NCBI RefSeq assembly: GCF_014207955.1
Contig: NZ_JACHLK010000013.1
Location: 62,001 to 126,000, forward strand
Direction of reading: 5' to 3'
Source of the DNA: Acidovorax soli
GTDB lineage: Bacteria; Pseudomonadota; Gammaproteobacteria; Burkholderiales; Burkholderiaceae_C
DNA length: 64,000 nucleotides
A program made the translations under genes and the position numbers. The notes under the pieces are model-generated. The model saw only the letters and a list, made by a program, of their open reading frames with translations. It made no database searches and was not told where the DNA came from. This document shows, piece after piece, positions 24,575-33,001 of the stretch (within the stretch, counting starts at the first letter, position 1; the number at the start of each line of letters is the position of its first letter).

Positions 24575-26670
24575 ACTTCCTGCCGCCTGCACTGCGCGAC
24601 CTGCTGCGCCGCTACAGCTTTGCCTCGCCCCTGATGCTGCTGGCCCTGCTGGCCATGATCATCCTGCCGCTGCCGCCGGCGCTGCTGGACGTGCTGTTCA
24701 CGTTCAACATCGTGCTGGCCATCGTGGTGATACTGATCAGCGTCTCGGTCAGCCGGCCGCTGGAGTTCTCCACCTTCCCGACCATCATCCTGGGCACCAC
24801 GCTGATGCGCCTGGCGCTCAACGTTGCGTCCACGCGCGTGGTGCTGTTGCACGGCCATGAGGGCACGCACGCGGCGGGCCAGGTGATCGAGGCCTTCGGC
24901 AATGTGGTGATCGGCGGCAACTTCGTGGTCGGCCTGGTGGTGTTCGTCATCCTGATGATCATCAACTTCGTGGTCGTGACCAAGGGCTCGGAGCGCATCT
25001 CCGAGGTCTCGGCGCGCTTCACGCTCGATGCGCTGCCAGGCAAGCAGATGGCCATCGACGCCGACCTGAACGCCGGCCTCATCAACCAGGAAAAGGCCCA
25101 GGCGCGCCGGCGCGAGGTCGGCATGGAGGCCGACTTCTACGGCGCCATGGACGGTGCCTCCAAGTTCGTGCGCGGCGACGCCATCGCGGGCATCCTGATC
25201 CTGTTCATCAACATGATCGGGGGCGTGGCCATCGGCGCGCTGATGCACGACCTGTCGTTCGGCGATGCCTTCCGCCAGTATGCGCTGCTGACCATCGGCG
25301 ACGGCCTGGTGGCGCAGATCCCGGCGCTGTTGCTGTCGGCGGCGGCAGCCATCATCGTCACGCGCGTGAGCGACTCGGGCGACTTCGAGAGCCAGGTCAG
25401 CGGCCAGTTGCTGGCTTCACCCCAGGCGCTGTACAGCGCGGCCGTGATCATGGCGGCGCTGGGCCTGATCCCGGGCATGCCCTGGTTCAGCTTCCTGGGG
25501 TTCGCGGCGGTGCTGGCCTTCGTGGGCTGGCGCCAGTCCCGGCGCGCGCCGCGGCCCCTGCCGGCCACCGACGCCCAGGCCCTGAGCGCGACCCTGGCCA
25601 CGGCTGAGCCTCCGGCCGAGATCGACTGGCGCAGCCTGCCTGTGGTGGAGCCGCTGGCCGTGGCCCTGGGCTACCGCCTCGTGGGCCTGATCGACAAGGC
25701 CCAGGGGGCGCCCCTGCTCAAGCGCGTCAAGGGCGTGCGCCAGACGCAGAGCGAGGCCCTGGGCCTGCTGCTGCCTGCTGTGGCCGTGCGCGATGACCTC
25801 AGCATCAAGCCCTCGCAGTACGTGATCCAGCTGCGCGGCACGCCCGTGGCCCGCGCCGAGGTGCCGGCCGACCGGCTCATGGCCATACCCTCGCCCCAGC
25901 TCTACGGCGAGGTCGATGGCGAACCCGGCGTGGACCCGGCCTACGGCATGCCCGTGGTCTGGATCAGGCCCGACGACAAAGCCCATGCCCTGGGCCTGGG
26001 CTACCAGGTGGTGGATATCCCCAGCGTCGTCGCCACCCACCTGGGCAAGGTGGTGCGCGAGAACCTGCCCGAACTGTTCGGCCACGAGGACGTGGTGGAG
26101 CTCATGGAGCGCCTCACGGCGCTGGCGCCCCGGCTGGCCGAGGCGCTGACCAAGGCCATGACGCATGCCCAACTGCTCAAGGTGCTGCGCGTGCTGCTGA
26201 CCGAGAACGTCTCGCTCAAGGACATCGTGCCCATCGCCACCACCTTGCTCGACACCGTGGACACCACCAAGGACCCCATCCTCATGGCCGCTGAGGTGCG
26301 CTGTACCTTGCGCCGCCAGATCGTCGAAGGCCTGAACGGGCCGCGCCCCGAGCTCAAGGTCTTCAACCTCACGAGCGAGCTCGAGAACATGCTGCTGGGC
26401 GCGCTCAACCAGGCGCGCCAGGGCGGTGCCAAGGTGGCGCTAGACAACTACGCCATCGACCCGAACCTGCTGTCGCAACTGCAAGCCCACATGCCGCTGG
26501 CGCGCGACCAGATGAAGCAGCAGACCACGCCGCCGCTGCTGCTCGTCATGCCCCAGGTGCGGCCACTACTGGCGCGCTATGCAAGGCTGTTCGCGCCGGG
26601 GCTGGCCGTGCTGTCGTACAACGAGATCCCCGAGAACCGCGACATCAGCATCATCGGAACGGTGGGCTGA
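24571..26670 (+). CDS. flhA: Flagellar export gate protein FlhA
   Basis: 699 residues, the usual size. The N-terminal half has eight membrane segments with the family block STFPTIILGTTLMRLALNVA, then STRVVL and later ERISEVSARFTLDALPGKQM, AIDADLNAGLI. The C-terminal half is the cytosolic nonameric docking ring (LLTENVSLKDIVPIATTLLD). FlhA receives substrate-chaperone complexes. Its ATG overlaps the flhB stop, and its 3' end overlaps the convergent FliK-like gene by 20 bp. Confidence 0.97.
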   Translation: MNFLPPALRDLLRRYSFASPLMLLALLAMIILPLPPALLDVLFTFNIVLAIVVILISVSVSRPLEFSTFPTIILGTTLMRLALNVASTRVVLLHGHEGTHAAGQVIEAFGNVVIGGNFVVGLVVFVILMIINFVVVTKGSERISEVSARFTLDALPGKQMAIDADLNAGLINQEKAQARRREVGMEADFYGAMDGASKFVRGDAIAGILILFINMIGGVAIGALMHDLSFGDAFRQYALLTIGDGLVAQIPALLLSAAAAIIVTRVSDSGDFESQVSGQLLASPQALYSAAVIMAALGLIPGMPWFSFLGFAAVLAFVGWRQSRRAPRPLPATDAQALSATLATAEPPAEIDWRSLPVVEPLAVALGYRLVGLIDKAQGAPLLKRVKGVRQTQSEALGLLLPAVAVRDDLSIKPSQYVIQLRGTPVARAEVPADRLMAIPSPQLYGEVDGEPGVDPAYGMPVVWIRPDDKAHALGLGYQVVDIPSVVATHLGKVVRENLPELFGHEDVVELMERLTALAPRLAEALTKAMTHAQLLKVLRVLLTENVSLKDIVPIATTLLDTVDTTKDPILMAAEVRCTLRRQIVEGLNGPRPELKVFNLTSELENMLLGALNQARQGGAKVALDNYAIDPNLLSQLQAHMPLARDQMKQQTTPPLLLVMPQVRPLLARYARLFAPGLAVLSYNEIPENRDISIIGTVG

Positions 26671-27700
26671 GCGCGTTCAGCACCTCGGCCGCGGCCCGGA
26701 ACAGGCCGGGCGGCAAAGCCAGGTCTGCCGGGCCCCATTGCGGTGCCGATGCCGGCAGCGGCGCCATGGCCGCGAGCGGCTGCTGGTGCAGCACCTGCCA
26801 GTGCAGCAGGCGCAGGTGGGAGCGGCCCAGCGAGGCGGCCGCCAGCGTGGCGCGGCTTTGCAGCAGCGACACGGCATCGGCCGCGCTGGCGCTCAGCACC
26901 GCAGCCACGGCGGTGCCCAGCAGCTCCAGGTCCACGCGCACCGGGCCCAGGCCGGGCAGGTCGAGTTCCAGGCACAGCCGCTGGGCCGGGTTCCTGCGCG
27001 GACCAGAGGGTCGCGCGCGCGCCGGGGCGGGCCAGAACGTGAGCCACACCCCGGGCCACAGCAGGGCGTGGAACACCAGCAGGCCCTGCAGGGCCTGCTG
27101 GGCCTGGGTGGCTTGGTGGTAGGGGGGCTCACCGGCCAGGGCCATGGCATCGGTTCGCTGCGGCAGCAGTGCCGCTGAGGGCGTTTGTGCAAGGCTGGCC
27201 TGCCGCCAGTGCGCCAGCACCAGGTTGCGCCACTGCGCGGCCAGCACCGGCACCTGCAGCGGCGCCAGCAGCAGGCGGTGGATGCCAGCCTGGTCGGGGA
27301 GCAGGGCGGGTGTCGGGGTCTGCGACCGGGCCCCGGCATCACTGCCGCCGCGGGCCGTTGCCACGGACGGGGCCATGCCCTCCTCGGCAGGGCCGAGCAC
27401 GGCCAGCTCCAGTTGCGGCGTGGTGGCCACCACACGCACCAGCAGCAGCTGCCCGGGCTCCCAGCGCTGGCCCGCGAGGGCCGAGGCCGGGATCTGGACG
27501 GGCTGCCCCTCGGGCCCGCGGGCCAGCAGGCCGCCATCGAAAGCGGCCGTGACGCGCAGGCGCAGCAGGGGCTCCACCGGGTCGAGCCGCGAGAGGGCGG
27601 TGGTGGCCGTGGCCGGAAAGGCGGCGCCAGGGCGCGCTGCCAGCGCCCGCCCCGGGGCACCCGCTGGTGCGGGGCTGCTGCCCAGTCGCTCCAAAGCCAT
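26651..27700 (-). CDS. FliK-like protein between flhA and the flagellin gene
   Basis: 349 residues from MALERLGSSPAPAGAP, with a GGGAG ribosome site. The N-terminal ~120 residues contain EPLLRLRVTAAFDGGLLARG, then QPVQIPASALAGQRWEPGQL, a beta-rich segment. The C-terminal region (LCLELDLPGLGPVRVDLELL, then GTAVAAVLSASAADAVSLLQ) resembles the FliK C-terminal domain. It is convergent with flhA (20-bp overlap). It may be a second hook-length/switch factor or an export regulator. The true FliK is the gene in the fliDSTKLA run, so the exact role of this paralogue is unknown. Confidence 0.65.
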   Translation of the reverse strand: MALERLGSSPAPAGAPGRALAARPGAAFPATATTALSRLDPVEPLLRLRVTAAFDGGLLARGPEGQPVQIPASALAGQRWEPGQLLLVRVVATTPQLELAVLGPAEEGMAPSVATARGGSDAGARSQTPTPALLPDQAGIHRLLLAPLQVPVLAAQWRNLVLAHWRQASLAQTPSAALLPQRTDAMALAGEPPYHQATQAQQALQGLLVFHALLWPGVWLTFWPAPARARPSGPRRNPAQRLCLELDLPGLGPVRVDLELLGTAVAAVLSASAADAVSLLQSRATLAAASLGRSHLRLLHWQVLHQQPLAAMAPLPASAPQWGPADLALPPGLFRAAAEVLNALSPPFR

Positions 27701-27733
27701 GCCATGCTCCCGTCGTCAGGGGTGGTGATTGCC

Positions 27734-27762
27734 AAAAAAAAGCCAACCGCATGCGGTTGGCT
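27734..27762 (-). terminator. Rho-independent terminator of the flagellin gene
   Basis: AGCCAACCGC-ATGCGGTTGGCT is a perfect 22-bp palindrome (27741-27762) followed by eight Ts on the flagellin strand. It lies ~45 bp after the flagellin stop; a second GGCCC-rich hairpin lies in between. Confidence 0.9.
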
Positions 27763-27807
27763 GGTGCGGGCCGGCCCGAAGGCCCGCCCGGGTGCTGCAA
27801 GAGCGCC

Positions 27808-28635
27808 TTATTGCAGCAGCGACAGGGCCAGCTGCGACATGCTGTTGGACTGCTTGAGCATGCTGGTGCTGGCTTGCATCAGCATCTGCTTGGTGGTCAT
27901 GTTGGCCGATTCCGATGCGTAGTCCACATCCAGGATGCGGCCCTTGGCGGCTTCGGTGTTCTGGGTCATGTTGGACAGGTTGTTGTACACATGGTCCAGG
28001 CGGTTGGCGGCGGCACCCATGGCCGAACGCAGCGTGCCCACGGCGGCCGAGGCGGTGTCTGCCAGGGCGATGACGCCGTTGCCGGCGGCGGTGATGTCGC
28101 CACCCTTGAGGGCGGTGATGGCCGTGGCCAGGGCGGTCATCGAGGCGCTGGCATCGAAGGCGTAGGTTTCCGCGCCCGAAGCACCGATCTGGAAGGTCGC
28201 CGCAGCAGCGAAGGTACCGCCGGTCAGCAGGGCCTGGCCACCGAACTTGGTGTTGGTCATGATGCTGTCGATTTCAGCGGCCAGGGCGTCGAATTCGGCG
28301 TCCATGGCGGTCTTGTCGGCGGCGCTGGAGGTGGCGTTGGACGCTTCCGTGGCCAGGTCCTTCATGCGCAGCATCATGTTGTTGACTTCGTCCAGCGCGC
28401 CTTCGGCGGTCTGCAGCATGGAGATGCCGTTTTGCGTGTTGCGCTGGGCCACGGCCATGCCGCGGGTCTGGGCGTTCAGGCGGGTGGCGATCTGCAGGCC
28501 GGCAGCGTCGTCCATGGCCGAGTTCACGCGGAAGCCGGTGGACAGGCGCGTCATCGAGGTGGACAGGGCCTTGTTGGTCGAGCCCGAAACTGCCTGGGCG
28601 GAGAGGGAAGCCGAATTCGTGTGCAGGCTAAGCAT
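27808..28635 (-). CDS. fliC: Flagellin, short lateral (LafA-like) type
   Basis: 275 residues from MLSLHTNSASLSAQ; in-frame sequence further upstream lies before the ribosome site (CAGGAG) and is not used. The conserved D0/D1 N terminus reads MTRLSTGFRVNSAMDDAAGL, then QIATRLNAQTRGM; the C-terminal D1/D0 ends SNMTTKQMLMQASTSMLKQS. The central variable region is very short, with no large D2/D3. The MLSLHTN start and small size resemble LafA of lateral systems. The monomer is exported, with FliS as chaperone, and polymerises under FliD. The gene is monocistronic, with its own terminator and a long upstream region. Confidence 0.95.
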   Translation of the reverse strand: MLSLHTNSASLSAQAVSGSTNKALSTSMTRLSTGFRVNSAMDDAAGLQIATRLNAQTRGMAVAQRNTQNGISMLQTAEGALDEVNNMMLRMKDLATEASNATSSAADKTAMDAEFDALAAEIDSIMTNTKFGGQALLTGGTFAAAATFQIGASGAETYAFDASASMTALATAITALKGGDITAAGNGVIALADTASAAVGTLRSAMGAAANRLDHVYNNLSNMTQNTEAAKGRILDVDYASESANMTTKQMLMQASTSMLKQSNSMSQLALSLLQ

Positions 28636-28672
28636 GTCAGTTAACTCCTGGTTTGGTAGGTTACAGGCAGCG

Positions 28673-28682
28673 TTTTGTCGCC
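28673..28682 (-). promoter_or_regulatory. GGCGACAAAA element upstream of the flagellin gene
   Basis: Reads GGCGACAAAA on the flagellin strand, ending 37 bp before the ATG. It shares an exact GCGACAAAA with the fliE and fliM upstream regions. It also loosely resembles the sigma-28 -10 (GCCGATAA), but no TAAA lies 15 bp before it; a TTAAGTTT is found further up at 28714-28721. Confidence 0.4.
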
Positions 28683-28731
28683 CGTACCTCCACAAGGCGG
28701 AGCGCCCGCACGAAAACTTAAATGGCCGGCG

Positions 28732-28755
28732 AAAAAAAACCGCCCGAAGGCGGTT
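28732..28755 (-). terminator. Rho-independent terminator after crcB
   Basis: ACCGCC-TTCG-GGCGGT stem with a stable UUCG-type loop followed by eight Ts on the minus strand. It ends transcription from crcB and the TRAP operon just before the flagellin promoter region. Confidence 0.88.
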
Positions 28756-28798
28756 GCGGCAGTGCAGGCACGGCACCACGGCCGGTTCGCCGCCTGCT

Positions 28799-29188
28799 TC
28801 ACCCGGCGCTCCTGCCGATCAGGTAGGCGGTGCTTTGCAGCCCGAGCACGGTCAGCGCCAGCGAGCCCAGCACGTGCAGCCCCGCCGTGCCCAGCGCCAG
28901 GGCATAGCGCTGCTGCACCAGCATGGCCACCACCTCGGCCGAAAAGCTCGAGAACGTGGTGAGCCCGCCCAGGAAGCCCGTGACCAGCGCCAGTCGCCAG
29001 GCCGGATCGAGCTGCGGCAGGGCCTGGAACACCGCCACGCACACGCCGATGAGGTAGCCGCCGATCAGATTGGCCGCAAGCGTGCCCCAGGGCAGTACCG
29101 AGCCCGCCGTGGACAGCCACAGGCCCAGCCGCCAACGCGCCAGCGCACCCAGGCTGGCGCCCATGCAGATGGCAACGACTGCAAGCAT
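28799..29188 (-). CDS. crcB: Fluoride ion channel/exporter CrcB (Fluc)
   Basis: 129 residues from MLAVVAICMGASLGALARW; an upstream in-frame start lacks family similarity. Four membrane helices carry the family motifs GTLAANLIGGYLIGV and TGFLGGLTTFSSFSAEVV, which line the fluoride pore of the dual-topology dimer. It exports F- and protects enolase and pyrophosphatase. It lies 127 bp after dctM on the same strand. No clear fluoride riboswitch was seen upstream. Confidence 0.93.
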   Translation of the reverse strand: MLAVVAICMGASLGALARWRLGLWLSTAGSVLPWGTLAANLIGGYLIGVCVAVFQALPQLDPAWRLALVTGFLGGLTTFSSFSAEVVAMLVQQRYALALGTAGLHVLGSLALTVLGLQSTAYLIGRSAG

Positions 29189-29315
29189 GGTGTGATCTCT
29201 CCCAGGAAAAATGTGTGGCCGCCATTGTGGCCGAAGCGTTGGATGCAGGCGCGGCACAGCCCAGCGCGCCCGCCTCTGGCAGACGCACCTTGGCGCGCAG
29301 CGCCTCGGTGGGCGC

Positions 29316-30626
29316 CTACTTCTCCGCCCCCATGACCAGGTCCGGCAAGATGGTCACGATCTGCGGGAACGCCGTGATGATCGCGATGCAGACCACCAGG
29401 CACAGGAAGAAGGGAATGGCGGCGCGGGCAATCGTGTTGCTGTCCTTGCCGGTCATGTTCTGCAGCACGAAGAGGTTGAAACCCACGGGCGGCGTGACCT
29501 CGGCGATCTCGACCAGGAGCACGATGAAGATGCCGAACCAGATCAGGTCGAACCCGGCCTGCTGGATCATGGGTAGCACCACGGCGCTGGTCAGCACGAT
29601 CATGCTGATGCCGTCCAGGGCGGTGCCCAGCACCAGGTAGACCACCACCAGCACGCTGATCAGTGCGAAGGGCGACAGGTGCATGGCGTTCACCCATTCG
29701 GCCAGCTCGCGCGGGATGCCGGTGAAGGCCATGGTCTTGGTGAGGAAGGCGGCGCCGGCCAGGATGAACATGATCATGCAGCTGGTGCGCGTGGTGCCCA
29801 TCAGCCCGTCCTTGAAGTTCTGCCAGGTCAGCGAGCGGCTCCACAGCGCCAGACCCAGCGAGCCCAGCACGCCGAAGGCTGCGCACTCGGTGGCCGTGGC
29901 ATAGCCGGTGACCAGCACCACCACGATGAACACGATGAGCAGGCCCACTGGGATCAGGTTGCCCGACTTGCGGATCTTCTCGCGCAGCGTGGAGGGTGGG
30001 TCGGCCGAGGGCACCTTGTCGGGGTTGCGCAGGCTCCACCAGCCGATGTAGCCCGAGAACAGCAGCATCAGCAGGATGCCGGGCAGAAAGCCTGCCAGGA
30101 AGATGCGGATGATGGAGGCATCGGCCGCAACCGCGTACACCACCATGGTGATGGACGGCGGGATCAGGATGCCCAGGGTGCCGGCCGTGGCCAGCGAGCC
30201 CAGCGCCAGCTTTTCGTCGTAGCCGCGCCGCATGAGCTCGGGCAGGGCCACCTTGCTGATGGTGGCGCAGGTGGCGGCCGACGAGCCCGAGACCGAGCCG
30301 AAGATGCCGCAGCCCAGGATGGTGGTGTGCATCAGCCGGCCCGGCACGCGGTTCAGCCAGGGGCGCAGGCCCTCGAACATCTCTTCGGACAGCTTGGTGC
30401 GGAACAGGATCTCGCCCATCCAGATGAACAGCGGGAGGGCCGCGAGCTCCCAGCTCGCATTGCTCTCCCAGAAGGCCGAGAACAGGTTCTTGGCCGGCTG
30501 CGTGGAGGTGAAGAAGGCCTGGCCCACCCAGCCGCAGATGGCCAGGGTCATGGCGATCCAGACCCCGCCGGACAGCAGCACCAGCATCAGCAGCAGCAGG
30601 ATGCCGCCCACCATCAGAATATCCAT
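29316..30626 (-). CDS. dctM: TRAP transporter large membrane subunit (DctM type)
   Basis: 436 residues with ~12 membrane helices. The family block SGSSAATCATISKVALPELM and GTLGILIPPSITMVVYAV, then LALGSLATAG are typical of DctM. Together with DctQ it forms the ion-coupled secondary transporter that receives substrate from DctP. It is the third gene of the dctP-Q-M operon, 61 bp after dctQ. Substrate is not clear from sequence; the neighbouring oxoprolinase suggests a cyclic amide such as 5-oxoproline or a hydantoin. Confidence 0.94.
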   Translation of the reverse strand: MDILMVGGILLLLMLVLLSGGVWIAMTLAICGWVGQAFFTSTQPAKNLFSAFWESNASWELAALPLFIWMGEILFRTKLSEEMFEGLRPWLNRVPGRLMHTTILGCGIFGSVSGSSAATCATISKVALPELMRRGYDEKLALGSLATAGTLGILIPPSITMVVYAVAADASIIRIFLAGFLPGILLMLLFSGYIGWWSLRNPDKVPSADPPSTLREKIRKSGNLIPVGLLIVFIVVVLVTGYATATECAAFGVLGSLGLALWSRSLTWQNFKDGLMGTTRTSCMIMFILAGAAFLTKTMAFTGIPRELAEWVNAMHLSPFALISVLVVVYLVLGTALDGISMIVLTSAVVLPMIQQAGFDLIWFGIFIVLLVEIAEVTPPVGFNLFVLQNMTGKDSNTIARAAIPFFLCLVVCIAIITAFPQIVTILPDLVMGAEK

Positions 30627-30687
30627 GTCGTGCTTTCTTGTGGCCGCAGCATGGCTGGCGGCCTGTTGTTGTTATGGGTGGCGGGGT

Positions 30688-31224
30688 TCAGATGTCAGAA
30701 GAGAAATCGCCCTTGGCGTGGCGCTCTTCGACCGCGCGCACGAAGGTCGGCACGCCGCCGCGTAGCACGATGATGAACTCGTCGACCACGGCCACCCACA
30801 GCAGGATGGAGCCGAGTGCAAAGCTCAGCTGCGGAATCCACAGCGGCATGGGCAGCAGGCCCTGGGAGATGTCGTTGAACTCCCAGCTTTCGTAGGTGTA
30901 GCTGCAGGCGGCCCACATGAGGTAGCCCACGGCCACCGAGCCGATGGCCAGCGACACCACCTCGAGCTGGCGGCAGCGCCGGGGCGGCAGCTTTTCCAGC
31001 AGCAGCGTGACGCGCACGAAGTCACCGTGCTTGAAGGCATGGGCCATGGCCAGGAAGGCGGCGGCCGCGCAGAACCAGGCCACGATGTCGTTGATGGCCC
31101 CGGTGCGCAGGCCCAGCTCGCGCATGATGCTCTGCGCCACCATGAGCACGCAGATCAGCACGATGAAGCCGGCGCCCACGGCACCGGCGCCCAGGTAGAT
31201 GCGGTCGAGCCAGCGGCGCAGCAT
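30688..31224 (-). CDS. dctQ: TRAP transporter small membrane subunit (DctQ type)
   Basis: 178 residues from MLRRWLDRIYLGAGAVGAGF. Four membrane helices (FIVLICVLMVAQSIMRELGL; WFCAAAAFLAMAHAFKHGDF; VVSLAIGSVAVGYLMWAACS; LSFALGSILLWVAVVDEFII) fit DctQ, and AHAFKHGDFVRVTLL is the usual conserved loop. It bridges DctP and DctM. It starts 2 bp after the dctP stop. Confidence 0.92.
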   Translation of the reverse strand: MLRRWLDRIYLGAGAVGAGFIVLICVLMVAQSIMRELGLRTGAINDIVAWFCAAAAFLAMAHAFKHGDFVRVTLLLEKLPPRRCRQLEVVSLAIGSVAVGYLMWAACSYTYESWEFNDISQGLLPMPLWIPQLSFALGSILLWVAVVDEFIIVLRGGVPTFVRAVEERHAKGDFSSDI

Positions 31225-31226
31225 CG

Positions 31227-32237
31227 TCACTTCTTGGCTGGCGCGGCAGCCGGCGCGCTCTTGCGGTAGGCCGTGATGATGGCCTCGCCATCGGGACCGG
31301 CCTTCTTGAGCCAGTCGGCCAGCATGATTTCGCCGACCTGGCGCATGTCGGCCATGAGCTTGGGCGCAGGGGTGACGATCTTCATGCCCTTCTCGGCCAG
31401 GGCCTTCTTGTACCACTCGGTCTTTTCGGCGCTGACCTTCCAGCCGCGCGTCTCGGCTTCGGCCGATGCCTTGAGCAGGGCGTCCTGGCTGGGCTTGTCC
31501 AGCGCGTCGAAGGCCTTCTTGTTCACGATGACGGCGTTCTTGGGCAGCCAGGCCTGGGTGTCGTGGAACAGCTTGATGCTCTCGTAGATCTTGCTGTCAT
31601 AGCCGGTGGAGCCCGAGGTCATGGTGGCTTCCACCACGCCGGTGGCCAGGGCCTGCGACAGTTCGGCGGCCTGGATGGTCACGGGCTGGGCACCGATCAG
31701 CTCGGCGATCTTGGCGGTGGCGGGGCTGTAGGCGCGCCACTTGATGCCGCGCAGGTCGGCCACCGAGCCCAGTTCCTTCTTGGCGTAAATGCCCTGCGGT
31801 GGCCAGGCCACGGCATACAGCAGCTTCATGCCCTGGGTGCCCAGCAGTTTGTCCAGCGAGGCCTTCTGGGCGTCGTACAGGCGCTTGGAATCGGCGTACG
31901 AGGTGGCCAGGAAGGGGATGCCGTCCACGCCGTACAGCGGGTTCTCGTTCTCGAAGTTGCCCAGCAGGATCTCGCCCGCAGGGGCCTGGCCGCCCTGCAC
32001 GGCGCGCTTGATCTCGTTGGCCTTGAAGAGCGAGGCATTGGCATGCACCGTGATCTTGAGCTTGCCTGCGGTGGCCGTGTCCACGTCCTTGGCGAACTGC
32101 ACCAGGTTCTCGGTGTGGAAGTTGCTGACCGGGTAGGCGGCTGCCAGGTCCCATTTGGTCTGGGCCATGGAGGTGGCGCTGAAACCGAGGGCCAGGGCCA
32201 GGCCGATGGCCGTGGCGGGGAAGATTCGACGCTTCAT
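31227..32237 (-). CDS. dctP: TRAP transporter periplasmic substrate-binding protein (DctP family)
   Basis: 336 residues from MKRRIFPATAIGLALALGFS, with a signal peptide cut near SMAQ. The ligand-gripping region has LRGIKWRAYSPATAKIAELI, where the Arg is the residue that usually binds the substrate carboxylate. The fold and size fit DctP. It is the first gene of the operon and is divergent from a MarR-like regulator, with an operator-like palindrome between. Substrate is inferred as an organic acid, perhaps a cyclic amide used by the oxoprolinase. Confidence 0.92.
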   Translation of the reverse strand: MKRRIFPATAIGLALALGFSATSMAQTKWDLAAAYPVSNFHTENLVQFAKDVDTATAGKLKITVHANASLFKANEIKRAVQGGQAPAGEILLGNFENENPLYGVDGIPFLATSYADSKRLYDAQKASLDKLLGTQGMKLLYAVAWPPQGIYAKKELGSVADLRGIKWRAYSPATAKIAELIGAQPVTIQAAELSQALATGVVEATMTSGSTGYDSKIYESIKLFHDTQAWLPKNAVIVNKKAFDALDKPSQDALLKASAEAETRGWKVSAEKTEWYKKALAEKGMKIVTPAPKLMADMRQVGEIMLADWLKKAGPDGEAIITAYRKSAPAAAPAKK

Positions 32238-32329
32238 GGAGTGCTCCGCAGGTGGAAAAGGCGTGGGTGGAGAAGTCAGACGACTGTATCGAAAACAACT
32301 CGTTACCGCATAGGTGTTTTGCCTGAACG

Positions 32330-32344
32330 TTGACAAATTGCCAA
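32330..32344. promoter_or_regulatory. Candidate MarR-type operator between dctP and the regulator gene
   Basis: TTGACAAATTGCCAA is an imperfect palindrome (TTGrCAA-n-TTGyCAA), 12 of 15 positions matching its own complement. It sits 93 bp from the dctP start and 78 bp from the regulator start. A pair of TTGCC repeats follows. Placement in a divergent promoter region and the shape fit a MarR-family dimer site. Confidence 0.45.
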
Positions 32345-32421
32345 CAAATCATCGGTGACTTGCCTACAATTGCCGCATGCACATCCCGTGCCAGTTCTGA
32401 CTTCTTGCAAGGGCATCTTCC

Positions 32422-32952
32422 ATGAAACCTGCGGCCAGTGCCAAGCGCGATTCCGGGCCCATCGTGTCCTCAGCGCACCTGGTATCGGCCCAGAGTGCCG
32501 AGATGAGCGAGTTCGAGTTCGGCCTCATCGTCGCGGGCAATGCCTTCCACCGCTGGGTGGTGCACTGCATGGCGGCCGCGGGCCTGCGCGACCTCACCCC
32601 GCTGGATGTGGTGGTGCTGCACCACGTGACGCACCGGGCGCGCGACAAGCGCCTGGCCGACATCTGCTTCATCATGAACGTGGAGGACACCCACCTCGTG
32701 AACTACGCCCTGAAGAAGTTGCAGAACCTGGGCGTGGTGGCCTCCCAGAAGAATGGCAAGGAGGTGACCTATGCGGCCACCGACACCGGCCGTGCCTACG
32801 TGCAGCGCTACCGCGAGATCCGCGAGCGCTGCCTGATCGACGCCCTGCACGCCGACGACGCCCTGAACCGCGACATCGGCGAGCTGGCCCGTTTGCTGCG
32901 TGTGCTCTCGGGCATGTACGACCAGGCGGCGCGCTCGGCCGCCTCCCTGTGA
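32422..32952 (+). CDS. MarR-like winged-helix transcriptional regulator
   Basis: 176 residues. Residues ~55-125 form a winged helix: LTPLDVVVLHHVTHRARDKR, then LADICFIMNVEDTHLVNYAL (recognition helix) and LQNLGVVASQKNGKEVTYAA (wing). The N-terminal EFEFGLIVAGNAFHRWVVHC is helical and probably dimerises. It is divergent from dctPQM and 49 bp before the oxoprolinase gene, so it likely controls both. The ligand is unknown; a substrate or product of the pathway is expected. Confidence 0.82.
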   Translation: MKPAASAKRDSGPIVSSAHLVSAQSAEMSEFEFGLIVAGNAFHRWVVHCMAAAGLRDLTPLDVVVLHHVTHRARDKRLADICFIMNVEDTHLVNYALKKLQNLGVVASQKNGKEVTYAATDTGRAYVQRYREIRERCLIDALHADDALNRDIGELARLLRVLSGMYDQAARSAASL

Positions 32953-33001
32953 CGGGTTGCCGCCCCTTCCATTGGCCTCTTCTCTTTTACCTACCGATTC
33001 C

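Noticed and set aside
28660..28730. Classic sigma-28 promoter upstream of flagellin
   Set aside because: TTAAGTTT is present but no GCCGATAA at the right distance; I keep only the shared GCGACAAAA element.
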